Positions 16,854 to 28,990 of a DNA stretch of 64,000 bases are shown here, in pieces. The position numbers and the translations under genes are program-made. The notes under the pieces were generated by a model. It did not search any database and was not told the DNA's origin. It worked only from the letters and a program-made list of their open reading frames with translations. How positions within the stretch are numbered: position 1 is the first letter of the stretch; the number at the start of each line of letters is the position of its first letter. The DNA comes from Phycisphaerae bacterium (lineage in GTDB: Bacteria; Planctomycetota; Phycisphaerae; UBA1845), in NCBI GenBank assembly GCA_029260235.1, contig JAJDDP010000009.1:33711-97710 (forward strand), read 5' to 3'.

Positions 16854-17615
16854 ATGATCACATTTTCGTTGCAATCTGGGTCGAACGGAAACTCCGTCTA
16901 CGTCGAAGCAGGAGGCCAACGCCTGCTGTTCGATGCGGGGATCAGCGGGGCGTGTGCCAAGAATCGAATGGCTGACCACGGCAGAGACATCTGCAATGTG
17001 GATGCCCTGATCATCTCGCATCACCATGCAGACCATGTTCGATGTGCGGGCATCTTCCAGCGAAAATTTGGCCTGCCCATCTACATGACCCGCACCACCC
17101 ACAAGCATGCCTACCCGCCCCTGGGCGACCTAAGCGACGTTCGCTATTTTCGCTCGGGCTCTTCGCTTTCATTCGGGCCTGTGACCGTCCACACGCTGCG
17201 TACACCGCACGATGCCGCCGATGCGGTAGCCTTCGTCGTCGAGTACGAACAGAAGCGTTTGGGGATCCTGACTGATCTGGGGCATCCGTTTGTGGGCCTA
17301 GCCAATCTGCTCGACGACCTCGACGCTGCCTACCTGGAGAGCAACTACGATCCGGGCATGCTCGAGACAGGCCCATACCCTCCCCACCTCCAAGCAAGAA
17401 TCAGAGGCGTGGGAGGCCACCTCTCGAACGAAGAATCGGCTGAGCTGGTCTGTGGCTGTCGATCGGGACGGCTTAAGTGGGTAGCCCTTGCACATCTTAG
17501 CGAGTCAAACAATGACCCAGAACTCGCCCTAGAGGCTCACCGCCAACAAATGGGGGAGAGCTATCCGTACCATGTAGCTCCGCGTGACCAGGTTTCAAGC
17601 CTCATGCTCGTTTGA
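16854..17615 (+). CDS. Metallo-beta-lactamase-fold hydrolase (YycJ/WalJ-like)
   Basis: This 253-residue protein is all MBL fold. The start MITFSLQSGSNGNSVYVEAGGQRLLFDAGISG and the metal motif SHHHADH (about residues 55-61) match the YycJ-like group, a set of putative nucleases or hydrolases. Further metal ligands are likely in RTPHDAADAV, TDLGHP and ALAHLSESNN. It should bind two metal ions in the cytoplasm. It is divergent from the AhpD-type selenoprotein candidate and its 3' end overlaps the opposite-strand zinc-ribbon gene by 21 bases. The substrate is not evident. Confidence 0.85.
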   Translation: MITFSLQSGSNGNSVYVEAGGQRLLFDAGISGACAKNRMADHGRDICNVDALIISHHHADHVRCAGIFQRKFGLPIYMTRTTHKHAYPPLGDLSDVRYFRSGSSLSFGPVTVHTLRTPHDAADAVAFVVEYEQKRLGILTDLGHPFVGLANLLDDLDAAYLESNYDPGMLETGPYPPHLQARIRGVGGHLSNEESAELVCGCRSGRLKWVALAHLSESNNDPELALEAHRQQMGESYPYHVAPRDQVSSLMLV

Positions 17616-18140
17616 GTGGGGAAGCTCTGCTAAACTCGTACCCAATCGCCAGGCACAGCCACACTCTGGACATACGGTTGCGCCATCTTCGGCGTCTATG
17701 GGTAATTCTCGAAGATTGTAACCACAGCCGGGGCAGTGGCGATATTGTAGCATCACCGCGGTGACACCCTTGATGTACTTGGCTCTTGCCGACCAGAAGA
17801 CAATTAAGGGTCCGGCGATAATCACGATGAGTTGAATTGCGTTGATCGTCAGGCTGACCGGATCAAATCCCGTCCAGGTACTGAAGTAATGAAAATAGAG
17901 GGCCGTTCCGCCGGCAACAAAGACAACCGTGAAGGCAGCGCTTAGCACTGAGATGAGCCTCTGCTGTCTGACACGAGGCACGAGCTGATCAGCCATCGAC
18001 CGCAAGGTTTCGGCCGGAATGATCGACCATTGGTTCAGCAGGTACAGCTTGACCGGGTCAATTTGGTCAACCCTGCACCCGCGAGCATCCACGATTTGCC
18101 CAATCCGTTTAGGCAGGGATGAATGGGATTCAGCCATCAT
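17595..18140 (-). CDS. Membrane protein with C-terminal zinc ribbon
   Basis: This 181-residue protein has a soluble N-terminal ~65 residues and two transmembrane segments (ISVLSAAFTVVFVAGGTALYF and LIVIIAGPLIVFWSA). The C-terminal ribbon is CPGCGYNLRELPI...CPECGCAW. The spacing between the two cysteine pairs is longer than in the sister proteins. It overlaps the upstream zinc-ribbon gene by four bases (ATGA), a sign of translational coupling, and its 3' end overlaps the convergent MBL gene. Function unknown. Confidence 0.72.
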   Translation of the reverse strand: MMAESHSSLPKRIGQIVDARGCRVDQIDPVKLYLLNQWSIIPAETLRSMADQLVPRVRQQRLISVLSAAFTVVFVAGGTALYFHYFSTWTGFDPVSLTINAIQLIVIIAGPLIVFWSARAKYIKGVTAVMLQYRHCPGCGYNLRELPIDAEDGATVCPECGCAWRLGTSLAELPHSNEHEA

Positions 18141-18799
18141 AGTCTCGGTGTCGAAGTGCCCTCGGAATTGGCACGAACGGGCGCAGAAGATTCCTCGGTC
18201 GCGGCGGCTGCTTCCCGGCGCCGGTTGACCTCATTTACGAATCGCTCGACATCGGCACGGTGTGGAAACAGGTTGGCGAATCCTCCTAGACAAACTTGTT
18301 TGTTCTTGCTTCGTAGAAACATGAGGGCGACCTGAGATTTACCTGTGGGACGATCCTTGACCGACGCAGAACCAATATCGCACCACGGAATGAGATCACC
18401 CTTGAATCCAGGCAAGTGTACGATGAGACCGTCGGTCATGATGGCGATGTCGAGACCACGGCGGTATTGCCTCACAATGAACCAGGTACCAATCACAGCA
18501 ATGATGCCCCAGGTCACACCGGCGATGGCGCCGAGCTTCTGCCATCCTGAAGCAGCACCCAGGTTGCCGAAGTGCTGAAGATTCTGCAGGCTCGTCCAGC
18601 CCCCGCCGAAAATCATGAGCCAGATGAGAAGCATCTGTTTCGGATTCGTGACGCGATATAGGGCACATCGCTCGTCGAATCGCACGCCACACTCTGGACA
18701 AAGGTGGTTGGCTGGGAGCCCCTTCAGGGAATACCCACAGCCCGCACATTTCTTGAAAACGGGCACAACGATTGGCTTGTCTGTGCTTGTGGAGGTCAC
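18137..18799 (-). CDS. Membrane protein with N-terminal zinc ribbon and PH-like segment
   Basis: This 220-residue protein opens with the ribbon CAGCGYSLKGLPANHLCPECGVRFD. Two transmembrane segments follow (QMLLIWLMIFGGGW and IAGVTWGIIAVIGTWFIV). The following region (LDIAIMTDGLIVHLPGFKGDLIPWCDIGSASV) has the look of a bacterial PH-like (bPH2) domain, which I infer only from its pattern of short strands. A charged tail ends the protein. It is the first gene of a pair coupled by ATGA with the next zinc-ribbon gene. Function unknown. Confidence 0.72.
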   Translation of the reverse strand: MTSTSTDKPIVVPVFKKCAGCGYSLKGLPANHLCPECGVRFDERCALYRVTNPKQMLLIWLMIFGGGWTSLQNLQHFGNLGAASGWQKLGAIAGVTWGIIAVIGTWFIVRQYRRGLDIAIMTDGLIVHLPGFKGDLIPWCDIGSASVKDRPTGKSQVALMFLRSKNKQVCLGGFANLFPHRADVERFVNEVNRRREAAAATEESSAPVRANSEGTSTPRL

Positions 18800-18823
18800 G
18801 TTATTTCACCAACGGGGAGGGCA

Positions 18824-19399
18824 TCAGTAGTTGCCTTGCGGTGTTGTCGAACTCGGCATGGATGTCGGCACCGCAGCCGCACCTCCCGCCGCTACTCTAG
18901 AAGCATTTCGATAGACCAACATTCCGGCTGCGACTCCCAAGGCGAGGATCACCACGACGAGCGGTGCGACCCAGCGGTACTTCCGTCTCGGTGGCGGTGC
19001 GCTGATTCGGGCGAGGATGCGCTCACGCTCGTCCGGATCGAATTCCAGGTTACATTCAGGGCAGCGCTTCTCTTGCAGCCCATGCAGGTCATAGCCACAC
19101 TGCTTACAGGTGAATGCCCGGCGGTCCAGTAGGGTGACTTTTTCGCAGAGATAGAGCAGCATGAAGAACGTGGCGAGCATCATGCTGTAAGTCCACACCC
19201 GGGCCATGAGGTGAAGCTTCAAGATTTCCATAGTAAAGAGGAGTAGTGCCAGCCAAATCCCGGCGGCGATCATGCGCCTGCCGAAGGATATTCCCAGCAC
19301 GGACCCACAGGTTTTGCAGCGAAACGACCCCCAAGCAGTAGTACGGATCGAACGCAGAAAGGAAACAGATTCGCGACAGTTAGGGCATTCAGGATACAT
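18824..19399 (-). CDS. Double zinc-ribbon membrane protein, paralogue A
   Basis: This 191-residue protein (ATG at 19399; the ORF track uses an earlier TTG) has an N-terminal cysteine set (CPNCRESVSFLRS...CKTCG) and two hydrophobic segments. A second ribbon (CKQCGYDLHGLQEKRCPECNLEFD) precedes a third membrane helix and a Ser/Thr/Pro tail. The gene at 19773-20351 encodes a protein with exactly the same layout, transcribed divergently, so the two are a duplicated pair. Both ribbons should be cytosolic if the number of helices is as counted. Function unknown. Confidence 0.74.
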   Translation of the reverse strand: MYPECPNCRESVSFLRSIRTTAWGSFRCKTCGSVLGISFGRRMIAAGIWLALLLFTMEILKLHLMARVWTYSMMLATFFMLLYLCEKVTLLDRRAFTCKQCGYDLHGLQEKRCPECNLEFDPDERERILARISAPPPRRKYRWVAPLVVVILALGVAAGMLVYRNASRVAAGGAAAVPTSMPSSTTPQGNY

Positions 19400-19615
19400 G
19401 ATCAACAAATTCCAGGATCGTGATCCGTTCGTCCATCCCCTAGCGCCTTCCCTATGGGCAGGGCAAGAACCGCGGGAGCTACGATCCGGCGGCGGAGGCT
19501 AAACCTCTTATCGAATGATACCACACTCTAATGCGATCCACATGTATAAGAAGCGAGCTTGATCATAATCGACGTTTGGACTTGTTTGTCGTATTCTCTC
19601 TAGGGAGGAGAAGGG

Positions 19616-19732
19616 ATGGTCACAACAAGCCATCACCGACAACTCCGCAGGCCAGCGCCTGCACGATTTGTGGTTTTGTGTCGTTGTTCATTGCAACTGC
19701 ACCGGAGACTGCTGAAAGCAACCAAGGCGTAG
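19616..19732 (+). CDS. Possible small basic ORF (38 aa), low support
   Basis: An ATG at 19616 is preceded by an unusually strong AGGGAGGAG five bases upstream. It opens a 38-codon frame rich in Arg, His and Leu that ends 40 bp before the next gene. It is out of frame with that gene. It could be a leader peptide or a chance match. The rest of the 373 bp divergent region (19400-19772) shows no other feature I recognise. Confidence 0.25.
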   Translation: MVTTSHHRQLRRPAPARFVVLCRCSLQLHRRLLKATKA

Positions 19733-19772
19733 CCGGACATGTTGGCTGCGACCACCGACGGGAGTCAGCTGT

Positions 19773-20351
19773 ATGGTGAACGAGTGTCCAGTCTGCCGCC
19801 ACGCGGTCAACGTCTTTCGAACGATGCTTCGCCGCTCTGCATGGACCTGTGCCACCTGCGGTTCGCTCATTGTGATGGATAAGGGCCGGCGTTACCTGGC
19901 TCTGATGCCCTGCACTGCGATCACGTTGCTCGGGGCGATCTATCTGACACGGTCAGGATGGGCAGGGGATTGGGTGGCAGCGCCGTTGTCGGTGGCAGCT
20001 TGGTTCTCCTTCATGCTCTTATTGGATCGCGCCAATGTGCTGGAACGCCGCGGTTTCCGTTGCAGGAAATGCGGCTACGATCTGCGGGGACAAATTGACC
20101 CGCTTTGCCCAGAGTGCGGACGTCAATTCGATTCGAGTGAAACTGTTCAGATGGAGCTGCCGGATCCCACGCAGTTAGTTCAAGGCCAAGAACGCAGGCG
20201 AGGCTATCTCGGATTGGTCTTTGGCGCTGTAGTGTTGCTTGCACTTCTTGTGTTGATGATCAAGTCGATCACTGCTTATGGGAACGTGGCTCCGCGCGGT
20301 CCTACCACGCCACCAGCCACATCATCTTCTGCCGAAGGGAGTCAACCGTAG
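19773..20351 (+). CDS. Double zinc-ribbon membrane protein, paralogue B
   Basis: This 192-residue sister of 18824-19399 has the same order of parts. First comes an N-terminal CPVCRHAVNVFRT...CATCG ribbon, then two transmembrane segments. A second ribbon follows (CRKCGYDLRGQIDPLCPECGRQFD), then a polar stretch, a third helix (YLGLVFGAVVLLALLVLMI) and a Thr/Pro/Ser tail. GGGAG lies nine bases before the ATG. The pair is divergent across 373 bp. Function unknown; the invariant ribbon suggests a shared metal-dependent binding role. Confidence 0.74.
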   Translation: MVNECPVCRHAVNVFRTMLRRSAWTCATCGSLIVMDKGRRYLALMPCTAITLLGAIYLTRSGWAGDWVAAPLSVAAWFSFMLLLDRANVLERRGFRCRKCGYDLRGQIDPLCPECGRQFDSSETVQMELPDPTQLVQGQERRRGYLGLVFGAVVLLALLVLMIKSITAYGNVAPRGPTTPPATSSSAEGSQP

Positions 20352-20910
20352 AATCAACGTTGTAGGGGCTGCTCGGTAGGTAAGTTTCGCTCGCACGCGG
20401 GGTGATCATCGAGGGGGCTGCTCAAGAAGCGATTCTGAGGTCGGCTGGTTAGGAATAGCGCATAAAGAAGGGGCGCCGACTGAGGGGATAGTCGACACCC
20501 CGGGTACCGGTCATGTCTGATGTACGCATGATACGCTGGCTAAGACTCTTGATGGGGAACTATCAGAAAACATTTATGAAATGCCAAAGGGCGTTTGATG
20601 GCAGCTTGTTCTGGTGCCAGGAAATGGCCCCGGGCTATTTGCCACATCCGACCTGAAACATGGGTTTGTGCCACGTCTTGGACGCTCCTGCCCTGACATG
20701 TATTATAGATAAGGACATCCTTATTTAAATGGCGTAACCTCAACCTACAATAAAACACATGATTGCCGTTCGGAGTTGAGCCGGAACTCCATCATCAAGA
20801 AGGCGCATGGATGCCAAACTGCTGCGGCGAGGGCTTCGGTTCAAGAAGGGTGGGGATGATCGAGAACCGACTCAGTGCCATCAAAATGGGGGGCATCGTG
20901 TTAGTTGAGG
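20352..20910. other. 559 bp intergenic region
   Basis: No convincing gene is seen; the ORF-track entry 20540-20758 has no family features. An imperfect hairpin (GGGG...CGACT / AGTCG...CCCC) lies at about 20470-20501, and a small ATAAGG-ACAT-CCTTAT hairpin near 20706. Neither is followed by a U-tract in the direction of the adjacent genes, so I do not call them terminators. Confidence 0.5.
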
Positions 20911-23930
<3,020 letters not shown>

Positions 23931-23945
23931 GCGGGTCGCCTCTTC

Positions 23946-25046
23946 CTAGGACAGATTGACCGGCATCACCACATACAGGTAATCATCACCGCATTTGATC
24001 ACGCCGGGGCGGTTGGCATCTTTTAGCTCAAAATTGACTTCGTCATCGTGGATCACCTTCAGCACGTCGGTCAGGAAGTTGGGGTTGAACCCAATCTCCA
24101 GGGCTTCGCCCTTGTAAGCCACGGCAAGCTTGACGCTGGCTTCGCCCTCCTGAGGTGCCCGACTCGACAAAGTTAGCTCTGCATCAGCGAAGGCGAAACG
24201 AACCCCGCGAGACTCTTCATTGGTCAAGAGGGCCGCACGGCGAATACCGCTGAGCGTCTCGCCCACCTTCAACTGGGCTGTCTTGTTCGTTTCCTTGGGG
24301 ATGACGTCATGGTAGTTCGGGAAGTGCCCCTCGACCAAGGCAACGCTGACCGTAGCTCGGTTTGAACGCAGCACAATCTGACTCTCGGTCAGCTTGACGC
24401 CTATTTTCTCGTCTTGCTCGGTAAACAACCGTTGAAACAATACCATTGCCTTGCTGGGAACGATCACCTCTGACGGACCGCCATCCTTGCCTCCAGAGAT
24501 CTTGCCGACCGCCTTGGCCAATCGCCGTCCATCGGTGGCCACCATGACCAGCTGCTTATCTTTCCGTTCCCAAAGAACACCGTTGATGGCATAGCGGGTG
24601 TTCTCCCGGGCGGCGGCAAAGATGGTTCGCTCAGCCAGATGTCGCAGCACGTTTGCTTTGATCTCCCAGTCGGGATCACCCGACATTGAAGCTCCGGCGG
24701 GGAATTCCTTGGCATCGCGGATGTAGATCTGGAAGTGGCTTCCTGCGCCCCGCACGTGGCAGTGATTGGCGTCGGTTTCGATGTCCAGCAGCTCATCGTT
24801 CGATTCGCGGACAATGGCTGACAACTTCTCAGCCGAAACCAAGACCACGCCTTTCTTGTTCACTTCCACCTGAGAGACGATGAACCGGATGGAAATCTCA
24901 AGATCGGTGCCTTCCAGCTCGAGGTGATCCGCGGCTGCTCGGAGGAGGACGCACTTGAGAATGTCCTTGGGCGTGCGGGTAGCAGCTACGCTACCGACTA
25001 CGCCTAACGCTTCTGCTAGTTCCTGACGGTTGACTCGTACTTTCAT
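23946..25046 (-). CDS. dnaN: DNA polymerase III sliding clamp (beta subunit)
   Basis: This 366-residue beta clamp begins MKVRVNRQELAEALGVVGSVAATRTPKDILKCVLL. Three repeated clamp folds can be followed, and it ends in the family-typical GDDYLYVVMPVNLS, equivalent to the E. coli VVMPMRL. It encircles DNA and tethers polymerase III and other clamp-binding proteins. It is the second gene after dnaA, separated by a 342 bp gap that probably contains the origin. A 15 bp gap leads to the dciA-like gene; recF is missing. Confidence 0.97.
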   Translation of the reverse strand: MKVRVNRQELAEALGVVGSVAATRTPKDILKCVLLRAAADHLELEGTDLEISIRFIVSQVEVNKKGVVLVSAEKLSAIVRESNDELLDIETDANHCHVRGAGSHFQIYIRDAKEFPAGASMSGDPDWEIKANVLRHLAERTIFAAARENTRYAINGVLWERKDKQLVMVATDGRRLAKAVGKISGGKDGGPSEVIVPSKAMVLFQRLFTEQDEKIGVKLTESQIVLRSNRATVSVALVEGHFPNYHDVIPKETNKTAQLKVGETLSGIRRAALLTNEESRGVRFAFADAELTLSSRAPQEGEASVKLAVAYKGEALEIGFNPNFLTDVLKVIHDDEVNFELKDANRPGVIKCGDDYLYVVMPVNLS

Positions 25047-25388
25047 CTAAATGCTTGTCCTTGTTTGCCCGGTTCTTGCCCTCAGGTTCGATTCACCTGG
25101 GGGATTCGCCTCGGAGTATTTGGTGTTGTTCTATAGAGGAGTCTTTCTTAAAGAATACTCCCTATTCTTATGTCCTGTGACGAATGTGAAACGATCGAAT
25201 TTGCGATCACCAAATTTTTGTTCCACAACAGTTTACGAGATATTTCCCGGCCGTTTGGGCGGTGGATAACCTGGGATATCTTCTGGGGAAGAATCCCTCT
25301 TGTTCCACATGTCTTGGCCTGCTGGGGCTTGGGCACCACTACCCTGTTGAACAACCCCTGATTGGTCACAACGATTCTCCATCAGAGT
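25047..25388. other. Candidate oriC between dnaA and dnaN
   Basis: This 342 bp non-coding region holds one DnaA box differing by a single base from consensus (TTATCCACC on the minus strand, 25261-25269). It also has two identical TGTTCCACA motifs (25219-25227 and 25301-25309) and A/T-rich stretches (around 25148-25250). Bacterial origins are often found beside dnaA/dnaN. The 277 bp region upstream of dnaA is the competing site. Confidence 0.5.
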
Positions 25389-26711
25389 CTACAGCTTAGA
25401 CAACGAACGTGGGTGACGAAGTTGATCGGAGAGATCTTCGAGCGTCTGATTGAGTCGGCTGTCAGTCTCCCGTTGGGTATTGATTCGCTTGAGGGCATGG
25501 AGGACGGTGGTGTGGTCCCGCCCGCCGAAATAGCCCCCGATTTCCTCCAAACTCAGTTGGGTCAGTTCCCGGGAGAGGTACATGCAGATCTGGCGGGGGA
25601 AAGCCACCGACTTACTCCGCTTCTTGCTCAACAGCTCCGCCCTCTTGACCGCGTATTGCTGGGTAACCACCTCGATGATCTCTGGGATGGCTACGTCGCG
25701 GGTGGAACTGCCGTTCAAGGCCTGGTGAGCGAGATCGAGGGTAATCGTTCCATCGAGCGTATGGCTCATGGCGTCCACCTTGATCAGCGTGCCCTCCAGC
25801 TCCCGGATGTTAGAGTCAACTTTGCCAGCGATGAATCGTACAACCTCCTCGGGCACCTCAACGCAGCGCAGTTTGGCCTTGTTGCGAATGATGGCCATCC
25901 TTGTTTCCAGGCAGGGGCGGTCCATCAGGGCCACCAGCCCGGAATTGAAGCGGCTAACCAGACGATCCTCCAAGCTCGGAATCTGCGAGGGAGAACAATC
26001 GGCTGAGAGGACGATCTGGCGCTGTGACTGGTGCAGCGTGTTGAACGTGTGGAAGAACTCCTCCTGGCTACGCTCACGTTCAGCCAAGAACTGTATATCG
26101 TCGATCACCAACATATCCACATGCCGATAGCGGTAGCGGAACTGGTTCAGCCCGCCTCGTTCAACGGCTTCCATGAAATGGTTGGTGAAGGTTTCACAGG
26201 AAATATACATCACCCGGTTGATCGCCCCGGTGTTGCGAGCTGCCTGGCAGACTGCTTGCAACAGGTGCGACTTGCCCAGGCCCGTGGCCCCGTGGATGAA
26301 CAACGGGTTGTAGGCTTTGCCAGGCGCCTTAGCCACCGCAAGAGAAGCTGCATGGGCCAAGCGGTTGCAAGGGCCGGTGACGAAGTTGTCGAATACATAA
26401 TCGTCATTCAGGGGCAACTCGTTGCTGATTTCAAAGGACAACGGGCCTTGATCCACCGTCTCTGGGGCGTCGGTATCAAAGGCAACAGCCACCAATCGTC
26501 CGGTAGCTGCCTGAGCACTCTCGATAAATGCTTGATGACAGTGCTTATCCAAATAGCGGACTTGGGCATGGTTGGTTGCCCGAATCTTGAGCGTGCCTTG
26601 GTCCAAATCGACGGGCTTGAGGCTGGCGAACCATCCGCGCACCAAGTCAGGGTGATTAACCCGAACCTGCCCGATGACATCCGCCCAAACGCTTTCCTTT
26701 ACAGAACCCAT
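25389..26711 (-). CDS. dnaA: Chromosomal replication initiator DnaA
   Basis: This 440-residue protein shows the four DnaA regions. An N-terminal domain (SVWADVIGQVR) and short linker are followed by an AAA+ domain with Walker A GATGLGKSHLLQAV and Walker B MLVIDDIQFLAE. Domain IV carries the DNA-binding signature GGYFGGRDHTTVLHALKRI near the C-terminus. It recognises DnaA boxes and opens the origin. It is divergent from the topoisomerase VI B gene across ~277 bp. The order dnaA-dnaN-dciA-gyrB is on one strand. Confidence 0.97.
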   Translation of the reverse strand: MGSVKESVWADVIGQVRVNHPDLVRGWFASLKPVDLDQGTLKIRATNHAQVRYLDKHCHQAFIESAQAATGRLVAVAFDTDAPETVDQGPLSFEISNELPLNDDYVFDNFVTGPCNRLAHAASLAVAKAPGKAYNPLFIHGATGLGKSHLLQAVCQAARNTGAINRVMYISCETFTNHFMEAVERGGLNQFRYRYRHVDMLVIDDIQFLAERERSQEEFFHTFNTLHQSQRQIVLSADCSPSQIPSLEDRLVSRFNSGLVALMDRPCLETRMAIIRNKAKLRCVEVPEEVVRFIAGKVDSNIRELEGTLIKVDAMSHTLDGTITLDLAHQALNGSSTRDVAIPEIIEVVTQQYAVKRAELLSKKRSKSVAFPRQICMYLSRELTQLSLEEIGGYFGGRDHTTVLHALKRINTQRETDSRLNQTLEDLSDQLRHPRSLSKL

Positions 26712-26988
26712 AGGAATCGAATATGGTACCTAAACTGAGGACGGTGGGCAATTGGGAATACTCCGATCTCCGACACCAGAGTAGTCGCGTAACCTTATGT
26801 GGTGTGGGGAGTTATGGTAGAGACCCGTTGCCTCGTATCGCCCGCGGCATTATACCCGATCTGGCCGAATTCGCCAGACACTTGAAGGCGCTCTGGCAAG
26901 ATGTTCTTCTAAACGCTGCTGCGACCGTAGCCTCGCGTTTGGACCGCCAGTTTTGCAAGATGGAACGCTCGCTGCCAGGATGGCCGGC

Positions 26989-28884
26989 ATGAATACACCC
27001 GCTTCTTCCGCTGCTGCATCACAAAACGAATTCAGCTTCGACGTGCCCGAAACGCCTATGACCCAAGCTGCCCCAGCCAAAGCTCCAAAACGATCAGCTG
27101 GCAAGAAAGACGGCAGACGTGGGCGAGTCAGTGCTGAGACTTTGGCCAAAGACCAGCGCGAGATATCTGTCTCCGAGTTCTTCGCCAAAAATCGCCACCT
27201 GCTTGGATTCGACAACAAACGCAAGAGTTTACTCACCACCGTCAAAGAGGCTGTGGATAACAGCCTCGATGCGTGCGAAGAATCGGGCATCTTGCCGGAC
27301 TTGGAAGTCACCATCCGTCAAACCGACGAAGACCGCTTCGTGGTCATCGTGCAGGACAACGGGCCTGGGGTGGTCAAGAACCAGATACCCAACATCTTTG
27401 GCAAGTTGCTCTACGGATCGAAATTTCATCGGCTGAAAATGTCCCGGGGCCAGCAAGGCATCGGCATCAGTGCAGCCGGCATGTATGGGCTGATCACCAC
27501 CGGGATCCCCATCAGCATCATTAGCCGAACCGGGCCCAAGAACCGTGCCCATCACTATAAGTTGGCTATCGATACCAAGAAAAACCGCCCTGACATCGTT
27601 CACGATGATGAGGTTGATGTCGATTGGCCTCATGGCACGCGCGTCGAACTGAGCTTGGTCGCTTCCTATGTGAAGGGGCGGCAAAGCGTTGATGAATACT
27701 TGGATCTGACGGCTATATCCAACCCGCACGCTGCGATCATCTATAAGAAGCCATCAGGTGAGGTCATCAAGTATGATCGGGTTGTCGATGAGTTGCCCGC
27801 CCAGACCAAAGAAATCAAACCTCACCCGCACGGCATCGAGCTAGGCATCCTCATGAAGATGTTGAAGGAAACCTCAGCCAAGAAGGTTGGGGCCTTTCTT
27901 ACGAGCGATTTTTCGCGGGTCAGCTCGACGGTCGCCAAGGAGGTGTGCAAGAAAGCAGGCATCACCTCCCTGACCTGGGTGACCGCGGTAGAGCCTCATC
28001 AGGTCGAAAAACTCTACAAAGCGCTGCAGGCTGCCAAGCTTCGGGCACCGAGCACCAACTGCCTCGCCCCCATTGGCCCCGAGACTATCCTGGGCGGGTT
28101 GCTCAAAGAGGTGAAAGCTGAATTCTATACCGCCAGCTCACGAAGCCCTGCGGTCTACCGAGGCAACCCGTTTCAAATCGAAGTGGGCATCGCCTACGGC
28201 GGGGCGTTGGGAGGCGATCCGCGCGAGGCAGAGCCTGCCAACGGAAAGAAAAAGGAAACCGTGCAAGCCAGGGTGATTCGTTTTGCCAACCGGGTGCCCC
28301 TGCTCTATCAGCAGAGCTCCTGTTGCATGTTTAAGTCGGTGACCGACACCAAGTGGATCAATTATGGCCTGCTCCAACCGCGCGGCGGTTTGCCATCGGC
28401 TCCGATGATCATTTTAGTACACATGGCCAGTGTGTGGGTGCCGTTTACCTCAGAATCAAAAGAGGCCATCGCCGACTACGACGAGATTCGCAAGGAAATC
28501 AAACTGGCTATCTCGGAGTGTGGGCGCCGGCTAGGACTGCTCATCAAACGCAAGAAGAAGAAGTCCATTTTTGCCAAACGGCGGGATGTTTTCACACGCT
28601 ACATCGGCGAAGTGGTAGCCTCAGTCGGCTCGATGACCAAGATCAACAAGAAGGACCTCCACGGCGCCTTGGTCGAACTCTCCGAGCAGTACACCGCCCA
28701 AGCAGACATGGAATTCGACGATCACGGCGAGATCGTCAAGAAGCGGGCCGGCGGTTCCTCCGACATGGATCATACCGTCGTCATAGACCCTGCCTCAGGC
28801 GGCCAACCTGTTGGAAATTTGTTTTCCACCAACAATCCACAAACCGCCAAAGGCAAGAAGAAGAGCAAGAAGAAAAAACGCTAG
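26989..28884 (+). CDS. top6B: DNA topoisomerase VI subunit B
   Basis: This 631-residue type IIB topoisomerase ATPase subunit has the N-box [25 protein letters not shown], and the long [10 protein letters not shown]...[16 protein letters not shown] lid region diagnostic of Top6B. The transducer domain includes [17 protein letters not shown]-like sequence and a conserved basic segment. The protein ends in a lysine-rich tail ([10 protein letters not shown]). Top6B acts with Top6A, which makes the double-strand break; no Top6A gene is visible here. The ORF track starts at a TTG; I prefer the ATG at 26989 with AGGA upstream. It is common in archaea and plants and sporadic in bacteria. Confidence 0.93.
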   Translation: MNTPASSAAASQNEFSFDVPETPMTQAAPAKAPKRSAGKKDGRRGRVSAETLAKDQREISVSEFFAKNRHLLGFDNKRKSLLTTVKEAVDNSLDACEESGILPDLEVTIRQTDEDRFVVIVQDNGPGVVKNQIPNIFGKLLYGSKFHRLKMSRGQQGIGISAAGMYGLITTGIPISIISRTGPKNRAHHYKLAIDTKKNRPDIVHDDEVDVDWPHGTRVELSLVASYVKGRQSVDEYLDLTAISNPHAAIIYKKPSGEVIKYDRVVDELPAQTKEIKPHPHGIELGILMKMLKETSAKKVGAFLTSDFSRVSSTVAKEVCKKAGITSLTWVTAVEPHQVEKLYKALQAAKLRAPSTNCLAPIGPETILGGLLKEVKAEFYTASSRSPAVYRGNPFQIEVGIAYGGALGGDPREAEPANGKKKETVQARVIRFANRVPLLYQQSSCCMFKSVTDTKWINYGLLQPRGGLPSAPMIILVHMASVWVPFTSESKEAIADYDEIRKEIKLAISECGRRLGLLIKRKKKKSIFAKRRDVFTRYIGEVVASVGSMTKINKKDLHGALVELSEQYTAQADMEFDDHGEIVKKRAGGSSDMDHTVVIDPASGGQPVGNLFSTNNPQTAKGKKKSKKKKR

Positions 28885-28990
28885 ACGTCGTGCTGAGTGA
28901 GCGTTGAGGGCTTGGTTTTACAACCCGGTTCTCTCCTGTATGATGCAGTGCGTCTGGTCTTAAGCCCCTTAGCGCTTCTGAGGTTCGAGC

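Noticed and set aside
20706-20722. ATAAGG-ACAT-CCTTAT hairpin as a terminator
   Set aside because: A/T-rich stem, no following U-tract in either adjacent gene's direction.
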